64,000 bases of DNA from Alisma plantago-aquatica (Eukaryota; Streptophyta; Magnoliopsida; Alismatales; Alismataceae), in NCBI GenBank assembly GCA_963693085.1, contig OY856413.1, forward strand, positions 744,837,056-744,901,055, read 5' to 3'. Under the pieces are notes generated by a model. The model saw only the letters and a list, made by a program, of their open reading frames with translations, was not told the DNA's origin and searched no databases. Below, in pieces: positions 23,691-37,945 of the stretch (its first letter is position 1; each line of letters starts with the position of its first letter). A program made the translations under genes and the position numbers.

Positions 23691-23912
23691 CAGCCAGTTG
23701 AGGTTGAGCTTGATGCAGATGTGACCTACGAGGAAGGTCATGTGGCGATCCTTGACAGAAGGATCAAGAAGCTGAAGAGGAAAGATATGGTTCTTGTGAA
23801 GGTCCTTTGGCAGCGCCGTGGCGTTGAGGAAGCCACATGGGAGCTTGAGGAAGATATGAGGAGGAAGTATCCCTCACTTTTCTCTTCAGATTTCGGGGAC
23901 GAAATCCCTTAA
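23690..23912 (+). pseudogene. Tekay integrase C-terminal chromodomain
   Basis: The reading PVEVELDADVTYEEGHVAIL, then ILDRRIKKLKRKD, then VKVLWQRRGVEEATWELEED is the chromodomain-type tail of Tekay/Del chromoviruses. In relatives it is thought to steer integration to marked chromatin. The stop is TAA at 23910-23912, 12 bp before the 3' LTR. Confidence 0.85.
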
Positions 23913-23924
23913 AGGGGGTTAGCT
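23911..23924 (+). promoter_or_regulatory. Tekay polypurine tract region
   Basis: AAAGGGGG (23911-23918) then TTAGCT before the LTR start. It overlaps the stop codon of pol. Confidence 0.7.
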
Positions 23925-26900
23925 TGTAAGGACCATGACCTACGTTTAGGGTTTACCCTGTTTGTTTTGCTTAACCTTGGTGGTTTGATGCTTGCTAATC
24001 ACCTCTAAGTGGTGATTAGGGTTTAGTTGTGCTTTCTTGAGAGCTTGAGGGGCTACTTGCAAATAACCCAAGTTTAGGGTTTTGTGTGCAAGTTTTCCAT
24101 CTTGTGAGATGTTTTCCCCTCTTTGCTTCCTCTAGGGTTGAGAGGAAGGCTTGGGCTTGTTGTTTGAGTTTCTTGGGTCTTACTTGAGCTTGTTTGGGCC
24201 TTGAGGTGCCTTGTTTGGGCTTGCTTGAGCCTTGTGTCGGACAAGTGAAGCTTGTGTCGCTCAAGGAGTAGTGTGTGTCGCCCTAGGTTGGTTTGTGTTG
24301 GCCAACAAGGTGGTGTGTCACCCAGCAGAGCTGCTAGTTGTGTCGCCCATGTTGCTTGGTCCAGCCTTGACCATGTTTGGTGGACACTTGGTGTGTATCT
24401 TTGACAAGTGTCTCTTGGTGTGCTAGAGTGTTGGCTTGAACCCTAGGACAAGTGTCCCTTGGGTGGACGACACTTAGCATAGATCTACCTTGTTTTCTCC
24501 TCCCTTCCCTTCTCTATATATGTGGTTCTTTCCCTTGCCTTAGCTTCCTTTGATCCCTTGGTCCCTCCTCCACCTTGAGTAAACAACACTCCTCCCTCCC
24601 TTGCTTGTGTCGGCTGAGACACTCTCCTGGAGTTGCAGTGGTGACTGATGCCTTCTCTTGGATCAGCTTTGGTGGATGACATCCCTTGGACCTTGAAGTG
24701 CATCTTCTTCCTTGGAGCTTGGAGCTTAAGGCGGGTTGCATAGCTTCTAACCCTAACTCATTTTCCTCTAGCTATGATCTTGTTGCATGTTAGTAGCTTA
24801 GCTTAGCTCCTTGCTTTTATACCTTTCTTGTGTACCTTTGGTGGCCGATCCCCTTCTAGGGTTTAGGGTTTCCTTGAGCATCTTTGCTTTCTAGGGTTTG
24901 AGCTTCCTTGTGTTGGAGGTTGATGATGACCCCTGTTGGGCGACATCCTCTCTTGTCTTGGTGTTGGGCGACATGAGTGCCTTGTGTTGGGTGACATGGA
25001 AGGTTTTCTTGGTGATGGGCGATACCCTTACCCTTGTGTTGGGTGACAGGGTGAGCTGGTGTGAGTGTTGGCCGATATAGTGACCCTTGTTGAACGATAT
25101 GGTCCATGTGTTGAGCAACATCTTCTCTTGTGATGGTGTTGGGTGACATGGGTACCTTGTGAAGGTCGACATGGTGAGTGCTCCTGGAGTTGGGCGATAC
25201 CCTCTCTCTTGTTGGGGTGTGTTGGGCGACATGAGTAAGCTAGTATGATGAGTTGGTCGACATGGTGACCATGTTGGGCGACATGGTCCTTGTGGTGAGC
25301 AACACCTTTGTTCTTGTGTTGGGCGATAGGTCGAGCTAGTGAGGAGTTGGACGATATGGTTGAGTTAGCCGATGGATGTTGATGGGCGATACATCTTGTT
25401 GTGTTGGCCGACATGGTAAGCACGATGGGCGAGATGGTCCTTCTTGTGTTGAGAGACATCCTCTTCCTCATGGTGGACGATAGAACTAGTCTCTTGGTGG
25501 TTCGTTGGTGTTGACCGATAGGCCATGCATGCCATGGTGGCCGATAACCATGCTAGCCGACACCCATGATGGCCGATAGCCATGTTGGGCGACAACCTTG
25601 GGTAGTGATGGCCGATAGGGTTGGTGTGTGTGTCAGCCGACAGGCCTTGATAGGTTTTAGTGAGGGTTGATAAGAGTTATGGTGAGAGTCTTGTGTTCCT
25701 ATAGTGACGGTCTCATGTGCTATGGATGTGCATGTTTATGCTCAAATGATAATGATGCCTTGCAAACAATAGTAATGATAGTAACAATGATGATAATGGT
25801 AGTAATGATGATAATGAGGAAGGTAATGGTAATAAGATGCATGATGTGATCCTTATGCTTATTTGTTAATAATAAAGAAGATGATAGTAATAATGATCAT
25901 AATAATGATGGAAATAATGATAGTAATGATATGCATGAAATAATCCTTGTACTTAATTGTTAAATGAGAATGGTGTTAGTTACACTAATAGCTTGCTTAA
26001 TGATATGATAATAATGATGATAGTGGATGGTGACATAATGGTAGTGGTAACAATAGTACTTGTTCTATATGTTTGAACATCTTAATTATTCATATAGTTC
26101 TGAGATAAGGATAAGTATAGATATGGCTTGTTAATGATGTACTTTATACACTTGGTCAACAAATAGTGTAAGAATGATAAGTAGAGTATCTTGAATGGCA
26201 TTTATGATGGTATCATATTCCTTATGTTGAATCTACGATTATTGTATACCCTAACCATGCATATGATGATTAGCCATGAAACGGCTATGAGATACATGTG
26301 ATGAGTAACATCACTTGGTAATTACTCTAGTTAATTAGATGATATGTATAATGTGTTAAGTTACATGATGATGATGTGAGCCTTGAGAGGCATTGATAGT
26401 ACATGATAAGGGATTGAGATCCCATGGTATGTGATGATCCTCGAGATGGATCTGGATGGTTGGCAAGAGGCCAAGTGGTAACATGTGATGTTGGATCCTT
26501 GAGATGGATCAGGTTGATGTGTTTTCAATAATAATATAATGTTATTTACTTTCTATTATATCTTGCATGTTATACAACTTGGTTGAATCATGCAATCCAT
26601 CTAAAAGATACTAATTAATCATAGTGAAATATATCATGTAGTTTGCCCTGGCCATAGATCCATCATCGTCAGGACTTGGTGATGGTGAAACAGGTTCTCC
26701 TACGGGTTAACCTGGAAGCGCGTATTGTTGAATATGTGTAGGTTGCTCCTAGCCTAAAAATGAGGAGGTAAGAGTGTAACTTTGGTTACAAACTCAGATA
26801 TGTATATGGAGCATGGTGAACAAGCCCATGGCTCAGGATATGTGATGTGTGGAGCATGAATGCGTTCATGGCTCAGAGCACGGTGAACAGGCTCGTGGCT

Positions 26901-28035
26901 CAGTTTTACTAGCACCGAGACCTGTACCAAGGTGGGCTAGAGTGAGGGTAGCCTGTGGAGCTGACCCTGTGGCTTAGACCACTCCAGCATGTGACTACAG
27001 TCCTGCTTGTGTTGTACTTGTGTACTGACTACGAGGTGGGAGGTGGTGGAGTCTGGCTCTTCCATTGACCTTGTATGGCACCATCTTGGGTTTCATAACC
27101 GAAGGTTGGATTTGAACGGTATGGTTCAAATCCTCAGGGCATATTAATACGTAATGCAGCCGTTTAGTACTTATTGCTTAGGATAAACACAAAACATTGC
27201 TTGAGGCCTTGTTTGTGTAATATCTTCATTATATCTTGTAGGTTATGTGATAATATGTCTGATCTTGATAAGAAGGTTATGTGACACTATATCTTGTTCT
27301 AATAATCATGTTACATAGGGATACATCTTATCTTGCTAATCATATTCCTTGAGATATATCTGGTTATATGCTTTTGTATAGCGGGTAATCTTGTCAGTAA
27401 GAATAATCTGTTTTATATAGACTGCTCTTGTTATACCTGTTATTAGATATCTGCTGTTATAGTCTATCTTGCTGAGGTTCTGTAGTTGCGGTGGGGAGTT
27501 ATGTTTCCCGTTGGGACAATTGTTCAATTGTCTCACTCCGCTGGTTTACACCCTTTTTAGGTGGTCGAGGTAGACGTGGTCGTGGTGTTGCGGCCGAGTA
27601 TCTTGACGAGCAGTAGAAGGCAAGCGATGGATGTGCTGCTATTTTGGATGTTTTTTAGTAGAGTCTAGAGTCATCCCTTTACTCTCAGGTCCTTGGCAGT
27701 GTTTTGACGTTGTTTCACGATGAACGATCGATCATGTTTATATATCCTGCTGTTGACTGGATACGGGCCTTTATGTAATTGAACAGGTGGTGAACTCATG
27801 TGATGGATGAATAGTTGTTCCTGAGCTGTGGACACATATCAGATCTCGTGGATGTATATATATATGACATGTTTCTGTGCAGGATGAGGACTGGAAAGTA
27901 ATAGTTTCACAGTTTATCAGTTTTCCGCAATCGATTTTAATTAATCTGTGTTTTCCTAATCTGTGGTTATGGTGATTTCCGCACGTTTTCGCGTAACACC
28001 TCATTATCTGTATGATAATGGGATGTGTTGCCACA
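23925..28035 (+). repeat. Tekay 3' LTR
   Basis: 4111 bp, colinear with the 5' LTR. Small indels include an extra block (about 24318-24346, 'cacccagcagagctgctagt') and one fewer GAGTTGGCCGATATGG unit near 25350. TATA box at 24515. Confidence 0.92.
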
Positions 28036-28040
28036 TTGGT

Positions 28041-28454
28041 GGTGACTGTGATTCTTAGACCTGAAATCACTACACTCATTACATGTGGTTGGGTACACGT
28101 TGACATCATCAAATGCAATCCTAAAACATGGGTTGTTATAACAGTGATGATTGGGTGACTTTGTCACATGGGGACTTGATTGAGAGTGATAGATATGGAA
28201 TTTGTCCCTCCAAAGTAAGTGTAATATCTTGGCCACTTGAGGAGTGAGACTGAGAAATGCATGGCCAGGCACATGTAATTCAATATGATATTGAGCTTAC
28301 ATATATCTCAGATAGTCTATTCTGAATCAAGAAACATGGATTGAACGTTAGTAGTGGATGAAAATTCCATGCCTCCAGTTCAATCTGGATATCAGCGACA
28401 AAGGGACTATACATTCACTGTAACACCAATAATAGATTGTAGGTTAAAACTTGT
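28041..28454 (+). repeat. Copia 5' LTR, second segment
   Basis: Continues the copia LTR after the Tekay element and aligns with 49670-50085 ('ggtgactatggttcttagac...gattgtaggtt'). The last five bases, CTTGT (28450-28454), form the left target duplication of the next insertion. GTTGT at 43038-43042 is the right copy, with one mismatch. Confidence 0.9.
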
Positions 28455-29376
28455 TGTAACATCCTCAATTTCATAGCTAAAGTAAGTATTTAATGTGGGG
28501 TTTTTAGTAAAGGCATGCCAAGGGACGTAATGAATGTAACCATAGCTAGGTATGTAATTAAGTTCACAAAATGTGTAATACAAGCCATCTGATCAACCAA
28601 TACACACATAATGACTTAAATGTGTATGATTGTAGTCGGTTGTATATGAATATAAATGAATTATTCCTATGAACAATAAGGTGACGAATATATAATGTGA
28701 TGAGTCCAGTTCATGACTCGAGCCTTAGACCTAGACTAGGTCTTCATGTTATGTAACTAAAAAAATATTGATCACATATGTCATACATGAGCTTCAATTG
28801 AGAAATTATATTGGTCGAAGACTTATTTTCATGATTTGGAATACAATTAAGCTCATGGACCCTTTGAAATACTAAGGGATGGGCCATGTGCCCTAGAGCC
28901 CAAATTCCAGCCCTATTGGACCAATTAGGTTCTACAAATAGATCCTTGGAGTACAAATTGAGAATTAAATATTTTGTGGTCATAATGAATGTTCAAAATA
29001 TTTTTAATAGAATAAAAATTAGAATATAAGATGGTGAGAGATATTTCAGACAATTTTGATGTATATAGTGGCCTAGGTGATTAAATTATTAATTATCTAA
29101 TTTTTATCTAAAAGGAAAATTTGGAGGGTCTATCTAATTAGTTTTGACTTGATGTATTTCTAATGTAAAGATTATTATAATACTATATATATCCCACATT
29201 TTGGGATCAAACGGAGATACGAATTGGGATATACAAATATTTCTATAAAATGGACTTTATGCAAAAGAAAAAAAAGGGGGGCGACTAAATCCTCGCGGAC
29301 TGAGAGCCGCACCCCTATTTTCGGACCCAAACAGAGTCCTCCAAGCGGAGGATTCTTGCCTAAGATTCGGACGGAA

Positions 29377-29395
29377 AAAGGCTATAAAAGCCTTT
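29377..29395 (+). promoter_or_regulatory. TATA box in inverted repeat, LTR 1
   Basis: TATAAAA at 29383-29389 lies inside AAAGGCTATAAAAGCCTTT, with 7-bp arms AAAGGCT/AGCCTTT. The same context recurs at 34498 and 39626 with at least 6-bp arms. Confidence 0.65.
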
Positions 29396-32000
29396 GAATC
29401 TATGAAGATAGGGTTAGACCAGTCCATAGCTAGGGTTTTGGCTCGAAGTCGAGAGACAAGAGAGAACCAACGGAGAGGTATAAGCAGCGGCCGGAGGGGG
29501 GCTGTGAGTTCTGTGGAGCCAAGGAGCTTCGTCTTTGACCACCCTTTACGCAGAGATGGTGTCGCCAAGATTAGGGAGAGTCATTCGGAGTCGTTGACAA
29601 CTGGATCTTGTGCGGTGGTGGTCTAAATAGGGTGCCCATGTCTGGCACCATAAATGCTTTGTTCCTGAACTCAGAACAGGGGATTCATGGGGTAGAAGAA
29701 GATGGGAGGATGCGCCGGCCCTATATGGGCATGAGGCCCTAGCCGCCAGATCAAATCTTGATGGCCGAGATTGTGCAAGGCTAGGTAAGCTTCTAAAATT
29801 CATATCTCGAGCTACAGACCTCAGTTTGGGACAAACAAGGTATCTATGGAAAGCTATTCGAGTGTACTATCCTAGAAAAATAGTTCCACATTTTGATTTT
29901 GATATCTTCTATTTATTATAATTTGGGTAGACAAAACTGTATGATTTTGATGTTTTGCCAATTAAAAATAGTAAATGACTTTAGAAATTCATACAAATTT
30001 TACTAACGGTGTATTTTGATATGTTTAACATTACTTCACAGCCTGATCTTTAATATATGAACTTTAATGAGATTTTTGATATAAATCCTAATAAGGGTAT
30101 TTTGAGTATTTCACCCATGATATGATTTTTATTATGACCCAATGTTTTAATACATGATCTTACTACATTGTATGATTACTTTTCTAAAGATTTGATGGAT
30201 TTTCTTGTGTTATCACATTAGTATGTAGTTTTGGACCTGGGTGACCATTATGTGAGGGTAATAGATGATTATCTTGACAATAAGTGGTGTATGCATGGCT
30301 AATTAGGTCAAATATTATTAACATGGTGGTATTATATTGTGATTTCCTAATTGAGTTAGTAAGTTTTCTAATATGTGACTATGCTTGGTAATTATTCTCA
30401 TTATATGAAGTATATGTTCATATTAGTGCATAAGATGATTTATGTTGAGTATAAAAATTATAGTTACTACATAATAAGAGTTTATTTTAATTTCAAAGCC
30501 AAGATTTTATGGTGAGTATAAAGTTATGTTTAAGAACCCGAAGTTGGTATATGTAGTTAGAAAAGTGGGGTGTGAGATTTAGAATTAGAAAGAGGGAACA
30601 TACACTTGGACTAATAAAACTATGATGATATCCAGGTTAATAAAGATATGGAACTTGGAATCAAGACTTATTTTTTTATAGATGCCATCAGCATAAGAGG
30701 TAAGTGGTCCATGCACATGAGTACTCATAGTTTATGTTCAATATGTTTACATGTCTCCTAATAAGAGTTTTATGATCTATGTGATTTAATGTTCTAAGAC
30801 TTCAATGTTAAGATTTACAAACTATATTATTCTCATATTTCTATCTTTATGCAAGTGTAGATACCCAAAGTCTAAAATAGTGATATGTTGCTCAAAATAG
30901 TTGTGACTCATGGACCAAGTCCATGAGAAAGTTGGAGAATCATATTCCTATAAGATTTCTTAGAAATGTTTGGAAGTAATGAATATGATTTCAAGATAAG
31001 ATATGCCAGTAATGTACCCATACTTAGTTGATGCTTTCAAATAGCTTTGTATGAAGAATGTAAGTACGCATATGTTATTAGAATTTCTCATATTGATAGT
31101 CATAGTTATGTAGTAAGATTTCAAGTAGAAACATGCCATTAAGATTTCATACATATGTAGAAATCTAAGAACTAGATTCCTTAGAATAAATAGTATCTAG
31201 AATACAAGTACAATGTAAGAATATGAATTTGAAAATATTAGGACATGGTGTACTAATGAAAGTATGTTTGGGATAAGAAGGTATTGTAAAATGAGTTTAT
31301 GATGGCATTATAAGATAACGACAAATTAAGTAATGATTAGGTTTCAAAATAATATTTTATGAGATTTCTATTATGATATTTAAGGTTTAATATGTAAGTT
31401 TTTATGCAAATATTAAGGTTCAGGGTAACATCATATTTAACAAGAAGGATTGAACCACCTTGTCAGAATTCATATTTTTAGATATGTTGTACTTAAAATA
31501 CATTTCTGAACCTGACTTAAGATACTTTGTATACCTAGTAATATAATGAACATTTCAGGTCCTTTTTCCTAAGCTATTTGTCATATAATTGGTATAAGTG
31601 AAGTAATTTGACCAAATAAGAGTTCTAAAACAAAGTCTATCCTGATAGTGAGATACATGTTCAAATCCAGCAATGAATTCAGTTTAGAACTTAAGAATAA
31701 AAAGATTTAGATTCAGACTTAGACTACTCACTGTGTGAGTAGCCAGATTTTGAATAACGGTACATTATATGGGTTATAGACCCAATCCCAATTATGTAAT
31801 AATTGAGATACATGTTTACGTTTAGATATAGATTCAAATTTAGATTTTAGATTCAGATTTCAGTACATGTTTAGTACTCAATTTCAAATAAGTTTAGATT
31901 CAAAGTTGAGTAAAGATAGACTTAAGATAATTAATTTGAAACATTCACATAATGCATTATATAATAAGTCCTCACCAGAGAGTCCCAGGATGATTCAGAG

Positions 32001-32129
32001 GGTGCACTGCTCCAGACACTACGGGTGTCACAGAGGACACGTTGTGCCAACAGAGGGTGCGTTGCACCATAGAGGACACTTCAGTGTCAACAGAGGGTGT
32101 GTTGCACCATAGAGGACATTTTGGTGTCA
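32001..32129. repeat. Hairpin-unit array, LTR 1 (seven units)
   Basis: Units of about 20 bp, each a 5-bp inverted repeat around a 3-5-base loop, separated by CAGAG or TAGAG. Unit cores: GGTGCACTGCTCC, GACACTACGGGTGTC, GACACGTTGTGCC, GGTGCGTTGCACC, GACACTTCAGTGTC, GGTGTGTTGCACC, GACATTTTGGTGTC. Several have one imperfect pair. Confidence 0.85.
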
Positions 32130-32817
32130 CAGAGGAGGACTTATTGTATAATGGTGGCCACAAACAGATAAAAATCATAAGTAAAAGATACTTTATATTA
32201 GAGTATGTTTGTAATCTCATCCATGAGTGTGATGAGAGGAATTCATATGAGATAAGTATGACCTAGACACTTTGGTGTAGGTCATGATACCCATGGTATA
32301 GGTCTCCAGAAAAGATAGAGTAGAAAGATAAGAGTTTAAGGAAGTCAAGAGATATTATGTTTTTAGTTTTTAATCAGCATTTGCTATCGGTTTTATAATG
32401 TCCAAGAATATATTGTAACATTGTTAGCTCTTCAGTAATGTGCATTTTAGAATACTCATGCCACTTACTCTAACGACTGTCTTTCCCAATGCATGGCTGG
32501 GGACGCGATGTCTGCAGGTTTGGAACGATTGAAGAACAAAGGGACCAGCAAAGGCCTAAGAGACTTTCAAGCTTGCCTAGTGGGGTGCCATCTACCTAGA
32601 TGATCCTAAGTATCTACATCTTTTTATTATGAACTTATGCATAAACATGATGTAGTTTTATGTTGACAAAAAGCTATGTATGAATCAGTTTTATAGGCTT
32701 GCAAAGTGTTTCATTTACTTTTATTGCAATGGTTATCATGTTTGTGACACTCCCAGATGAAGGGAAGAAAAAAAATTATTGCTTCCGCTCATGTGTTATG
32801 AAAATCTGGGTGTTACA

Positions 32818-33568
32818 ATATGGTATCAGAGCAATTTGGTAAATGACCACTAGGCAAACATGATTCTCATAGTCACCCTAGAGTGGAGAGGTAAGATCAA
32901 GGTTTAGGGATAGATTCCAAAAGAAGAATACCATAACCTAGAGTGATTAAGAGGCTTAAGCTCAGAATAGATAGATATCTTAGAGGCAGAAGTCAACCTA
33001 GTTTAGATCTAAAGTAGCAACCTAAACCTTGCTAATGAGATAACCTCTTCATTATCAATGGTTATGGCCAGCCAATTGAGGATTGAAGAGGGATGTTTTA
33101 AGTAGTAGACCATTTATGCATCTCTCATTTCTTACTAGTCCATGTGGTATGGGACACATGTATCAGTGGGTGAGTGAGAGATATCATCTCAGGATCCCAC
33201 ATCTCTAGGTATGTGCCTGATCACCACATATCTAGGAATGTAGGAGTTACCTGAAGGCCTAAGATTAGACAGTCATGTACAACTAATGTTAGAAAGTCAT
33301 GATAAGGTTGAGATGGATGCCCTAAGTATAAATACAAGTTTAGTTTCACAAACCCTAAGTATGAGTTGAGAAGTAGACCAAGGTAATAGATAATGCTCAC
33401 ATAAATATTTTATGAAATACATTACATATCTCTCTTCATGAAAAAATTTGAATATAAGTGTACCTTAATATGTCAATCATCAATAAATTAAGAGGTAAGC
33501 AGAAACATAAGGTGGGTAGTAGCCTATAGAAATTTCGATGACGAAATTTATTTTAAGGTTGGTAGAAT
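32818..33568 (+). other. Triple-LTR element, interior 1 (non-coding)
   Basis: PBS TGGTATCAGAGC at 32821-32832, a perfect 12-base match to the initiator-Met complement. No ORF over 60 codons and no gag or pol motif. Ends with 'aatttcgatgacgaaattta' and a TTTTAAGG tract before LTR 2. Packaging and copying would have to be supplied by another element. Confidence 0.88.
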
Positions 33569-36500
33569 TGTAACATCCCCAATTTCATAGCTAAAGTAAG
33601 TCTTTAATGTGGGGTTTTTAGTAAAGGCATGCCAAGGGACGTAATGAATGTAACCATAGCTAGGTATGTAATTAAGTTCACAAAATGTGTAATACAAGCC
33701 ATCTGATCAACCAATACACACATAATGACTTAAATGTGTATGATTGTAGTCTGTTGTATATGAATATAAATGAATTATTCCTATGAACAATAAGGTGACG
33801 AATATATAATGTGATGAGTCCAGTTCATGACTTGAGCCTTAGACCTAGTTTAGGTCTTCATGTTATGTAACTAAAGAAATATTGATCACATATGTCATAC
33901 ATGAGCTTCAATTGAGAAATTATATTGGTCGAAGACTTATTTTCATGATTTGGAATACAATTAAGCTCATGGACCCTTTGAAATACTAAGGGATGGGCCA
34001 TGTGCCCTGGAGCCCAAATTCCAGCCCTATTGGACCAATTAGGTTCTACAAATAGATCCTTGGAGTACAAATTGAGAATTAAATATTTTGTGGTCATAAT
34101 GAATGTTCAAAATATTTTTAATAGAATAATAATTAGAATATAAGATGGTGAGATATATTTCAGACAATTTTGATGTATATAGTAGCCTAGGTGATTAAAT
34201 TATTAATTATCTGATTTTTATCTAAAAGGAAAATTTGGAGGGTCTATCTAATTAGTTTTGACTTGATGTATTTCTAATGTAAAGATTATCATAATACTAT
34301 GTATCTCCCACATTTTGGTATCAAACGGAGCTACGAATTGGGATATACAAATATTTCTATAAAATGGACTTTTATGCAAAAGAAAAAAAAGGGGGGCGAC
34401 TCAGTCCTCGTGGACTGAGAGCCGCACCCCTATTTTCGGACCCAAACAGAGTCCTCCAAGCGGAGGATTCTTGCCCAAGATTCGGACGGCAAAAGGCTAT
34501 AAAAGCCTTAGAATCTATGAAGATAGGGTTAGACCAGTCCTTAGCTAGGGTTTTGGCTTGAAGTCGAGAGACAAGAGAGAACCAACAGAGAGGTATAAGT
34601 GGCGGCCGGAGGGGGGCTATGAGTTCCGTGGAGCCAAGGAGCTTCATCTTTGACCACCCTGCATGCAGAGATGGTGTCACCAAGATTAGGGAGAGTCATT
34701 TGGAGTCGTTGACAACTAGATCTTGCACGGTGGTGGTCTCAATAGGGCGCCCATGGCTGGTACCATAAATGCTCTGTTCCTGAACTCAAAACAGGGGATT
34801 CATGAGGTAGAAGAAGACGGGAGGATGTGCCGGCCCTAGATGGGCATGAGACCCTAGCCGCCAGATCAAATCTTGATGGCCGAGATTGCGCAAGGCTAGG
34901 TAAGCTTCTAAAATTCATATCTTGAGCTAAAGATCTCGGTTTGGGACAAACAAGGTACCTATGGAAAGCTATTCGAGTGTACTATCTTATAAAAATAGTT
35001 CCACAGTTTGATTTTTGATATCTTCTATTTATTATCAACTGGGTAGACAAAACTATATGATTTTGATGTTTTGCCAATTAAAAATAGTAAATGACTTTAG
35101 ATATTCATACAAATTTTACTAATGGTGTATTTTGATATATTTAACATTACTTCAGAGCCTGATCTTTCATATATGAAATTTTAATGAGATTTTTGATATA
35201 AATCCTAATAAGGGTATTTCACCCATGATATGATTTTTTTTATGACCCAAAGTTTTAATACATGATCTTACTACATTGTATGATTACTTTTCTAGAGATT
35301 TGATGGATTTTCTTGTGTTATCACATTAGTATGTAGTTTTGGACCTGGGTGACCATTATGTGAGGGTAATAGATGATTATCTTGACAATAAGTGGTGTAT
35401 GTATGGCTAATTAGGTCAAATATTATTAACATGGTGGTATTATATTGTGATTTCCTAATTGAGTCAGTAAGTTTTCTAATATGTGACTATGCTTGGTAAT
35501 TATTCTCATTATATGAAGTATATGTTCATATTAGTGCATAAGACGATTTATGTTGAGTATAAAGATTATAGTAACTACATAATAAGAGTTTATTTTAATT
35601 TCAAAGCCAAGATTTTATGGTGAGTATAAAGTTATGTTTAAGAACCCGAAGTTGGTATATATAGTTAGAAAAGTGGGGTATGAGATTTAGAAATAGAAAG
35701 AGGGAACATACACTTGGAGTAATAAAACTATGATGATATCCAGGTTATTAAAGATATGGAACTTGGAATCAAGATTTATTTTTTTATAGATGCCATCAAC
35801 ATAAGAGGTAAGTGGTCCATGCACATGAGTACTTATAGTTTATGTTCAATATGTTTACATGTCTCCTAATAAGAGTTTCATGATCTATGTGATTTAATGT
35901 TATAAGACTTCAATGTTAAGATTTACAAACTATATTATTCTCATATTTCTATCTTTATGCAAGTGCAGATACCCAAAGTCTAAAATAGTGATATGTTGCT
36001 CAAAATAGTTGTGACTCATGGACCAAGTCCATGAGAGAGTTGAAGAATCATATTCCTATAAGATTTCTTTGAAATGTTTGGAAGTAATGAATATCATTTC
36101 AAGATAAGATATGCCAGTAATGTACCCATATTTAGTTGATGATTTCAAATAGCTTTGTATGAAGAATGTAAGTACGCATATGTTATTAGAATTTCTCATA
36201 TTGATAGTCATAGTTATGTAGTAAGATTTCAGGTAGAAACATGCCATTAAGATTTCATACATATGTAGAAATCTAAGAACTAGATTCCTTAGAATAAATA
36301 GTATCTAGAATACAAGTACAATGTAAGAATATGAATTTGAAAATATTAGGACATGGTGTACTAATGAAAGTACGTTTGGGATCAGAAGGTATTGTAAAAT
36401 GAGTTTATGATGGCATTATAAGATAACGACAAATTAAGATATGATTAGGTTGCAAAATAATATTTTATGAGATTTCTATTATGATATTTAAGGTTTAATA

Positions 36501-37945
36501 TGTAAGTTTCTATGAAAATATTAAGGTTCAGGGTAACATCATATTTAACAAGAAGGATTGAACCACCTTGTCAGAATTCATATTTTTAGATATGTTGTAC
36601 TTAAAATACGTTTCTGAACCTGACTTAAGATACTTTGTATACCTAGTAATTCTATGAACATTTCATGTCCTTTTTCCTAAGCTATTTATCATATAATTGG
36701 TATAAGTGAAGTAATTTGACCAAATAAGAGTTTTAAAACAAAGTTTATCCCGATAGTGAGATACATGTTCAAATCCAGCAATGAATTCAGTTTAGAACTT
36801 AAGAATAAAAAGATTTAGATTCATACTTAGACTACTCACAGTGTGAGTAGCCAGATTTTGAATAACGGTACATTATATGGGTTATAGACCCAATCCCAAT
36901 TATGTAGTAATTGAGATACATGTTTACGTTCAGATGTAGATTCAGATTTAGATTTCAGATTTAGATTTCAGTACATGTTTAGTACTCAATTTCAGATAAG
37001 TTCAGATTCAAAGTTTAGTAAAGATAGACTTAAGATAATTAATTTGAAACATTCACATAATGCATTATATAATAAGTCCTCACCAGAGACTCCCAGGACG
37101 ATTCAGAGGGAGCGCTGCTCCAGACACTGTGGGTGTCACAGAGGGCACGTTGTGCCAACAGAGGGTGTGTTGCACCATAGAGGACACTTCAGTGTCAACA
37201 GAGGGCACGTTGTGCCAACAGAGGGTGCATTGCACCATAGAGGACACTTTGGTGTCACAGAGGAGGACTTATTGTATAATGGTGGCCACAAACAGATAAA
37301 AATCGTAAGTAAAAGATATTCTAGATTAGAGTATGTCTGTAATCTCATCCATGAGTGTGATGAGAGGAATTCATATGAGATAAGTATGACCTAGACACTT
37401 TGGTGCAGGTCATGATACCCATGGTATAGGTATCCAGAAAAGATAGAGTAGAAAGATAAGAGTTTAAGGAAGTCAAGAGATATTATGTTTTCAGTTTTTA
37501 ATCAACATTTGCTATCAGTTTTATAATGTCCAAGAATATATTGTAACATTGTTAGCTCTTCAGTAATGTGCATTTTAGAATATTCATGCCACTTACTCTA
37601 ACGACTGTCTTTCCCAATGCATGGTTGGGGACGTGATGTCCGCAGGTTTTGAACGATTGAAGAACAAAGGGACCATCAAAGGCCTAAGAGACTTTCAAGC
37701 TTGCCTAGTGGGGTGCCATCTACCTAGATGATCCTAAGTATATACATCTTTTTATTATGAACTTATGCATAAACATGATGTAGTTTTATGTTGACAAAAA
37801 GCTATGTATGAATCAGTTTTACAGTTTTGCAAAGTGTTTCATTTACTTTTATTGCAATGGTTATCATGTTTGTGACACTCCCAGATGAAGGGAAGAAAAC
37901 AAATTATTGCTTCCGCTCATGTGTTATGAAAATATGGGTGTTACA
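33569..37945 (+). repeat. Triple-LTR element, LTR 2
   Basis: 4377 bp. TATA box 34498-34504. Longest hairpin array of the three (37109-37256, eight units), which accounts for part of its extra length. Confidence 0.9.
37109..37256. repeat. Hairpin-unit array, LTR 2 (eight units)
   Basis: Cores GGAGCGCTGCTCC, GACACTGTGGGTGTC, GGCACGTTGTGCC, GGTGTGTTGCACC, GACACTTCAGTGTC, GGCACGTTGTGCC, GGTGCATTGCACC, GACACTTTGGTGTC. The last six form two copies of a 60-bp, three-stem cycle. Seven of eight stems are perfect; the other has one G-T pair. Confidence 0.88.

Larger units (their letters stand above)
14979..28035 (+). mobile_element. Tekay/Del-type chromovirus (Ty3/gypsy), complete but inactive
   Basis: 13,057 bp: 5' LTR 14979-19089, PBS 19095-19106, gag-pol 19215-23912, PPT about 23911-23918, 3' LTR 23925-28035. 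Both LTRs measure 4111 bp and run TGTAAGGACC...GTTGCCACA. The order protease, RT, RNase H, integrase and C-terminal chromodomain, with the YEEG...ILDRR...VLW block, places it in the Tekay/Del clade. That clade is known for long LTRs. Nine differences in the first 285 LTR bases (hand count, about 3%) make it younger than its copia host. More than ten stops or frameshifts make it non-autonomous. Confidence 0.93.
28455..32817 (+). repeat. Triple-LTR element, LTR 1
   Basis: TG...CA ends. TATA box 29383. Hairpin-unit array 32001-32129 (seven units). The 'gggggg cgact' block (about 29276) and GC-rich 29280-29770 part lie around the presumed transcript start; the rest is AT-rich. Confidence 0.9.

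Noticed and set aside
29257..29568. About 103-codon minus ORF repeated in the three LTRs (also 34372-34683 and 39377-39766)
   Set aside because: It covers the TATA-start region of the LTR on the opposite strand, matches no family, and its conservation is explained by recent LTR duplication.
31867..32112. Plus-strand ORFs through the hairpin array (also 36975-37394)
   Set aside because: Length depends on hairpin unit number and differs among the three LTRs. No start context or domain supports translation.
32001..32129. Regularly spaced repeats resembling a CRISPR array
   Set aside because: Spacers are constant rather than unique, the repeat itself varies, and the context is a plant LTR.
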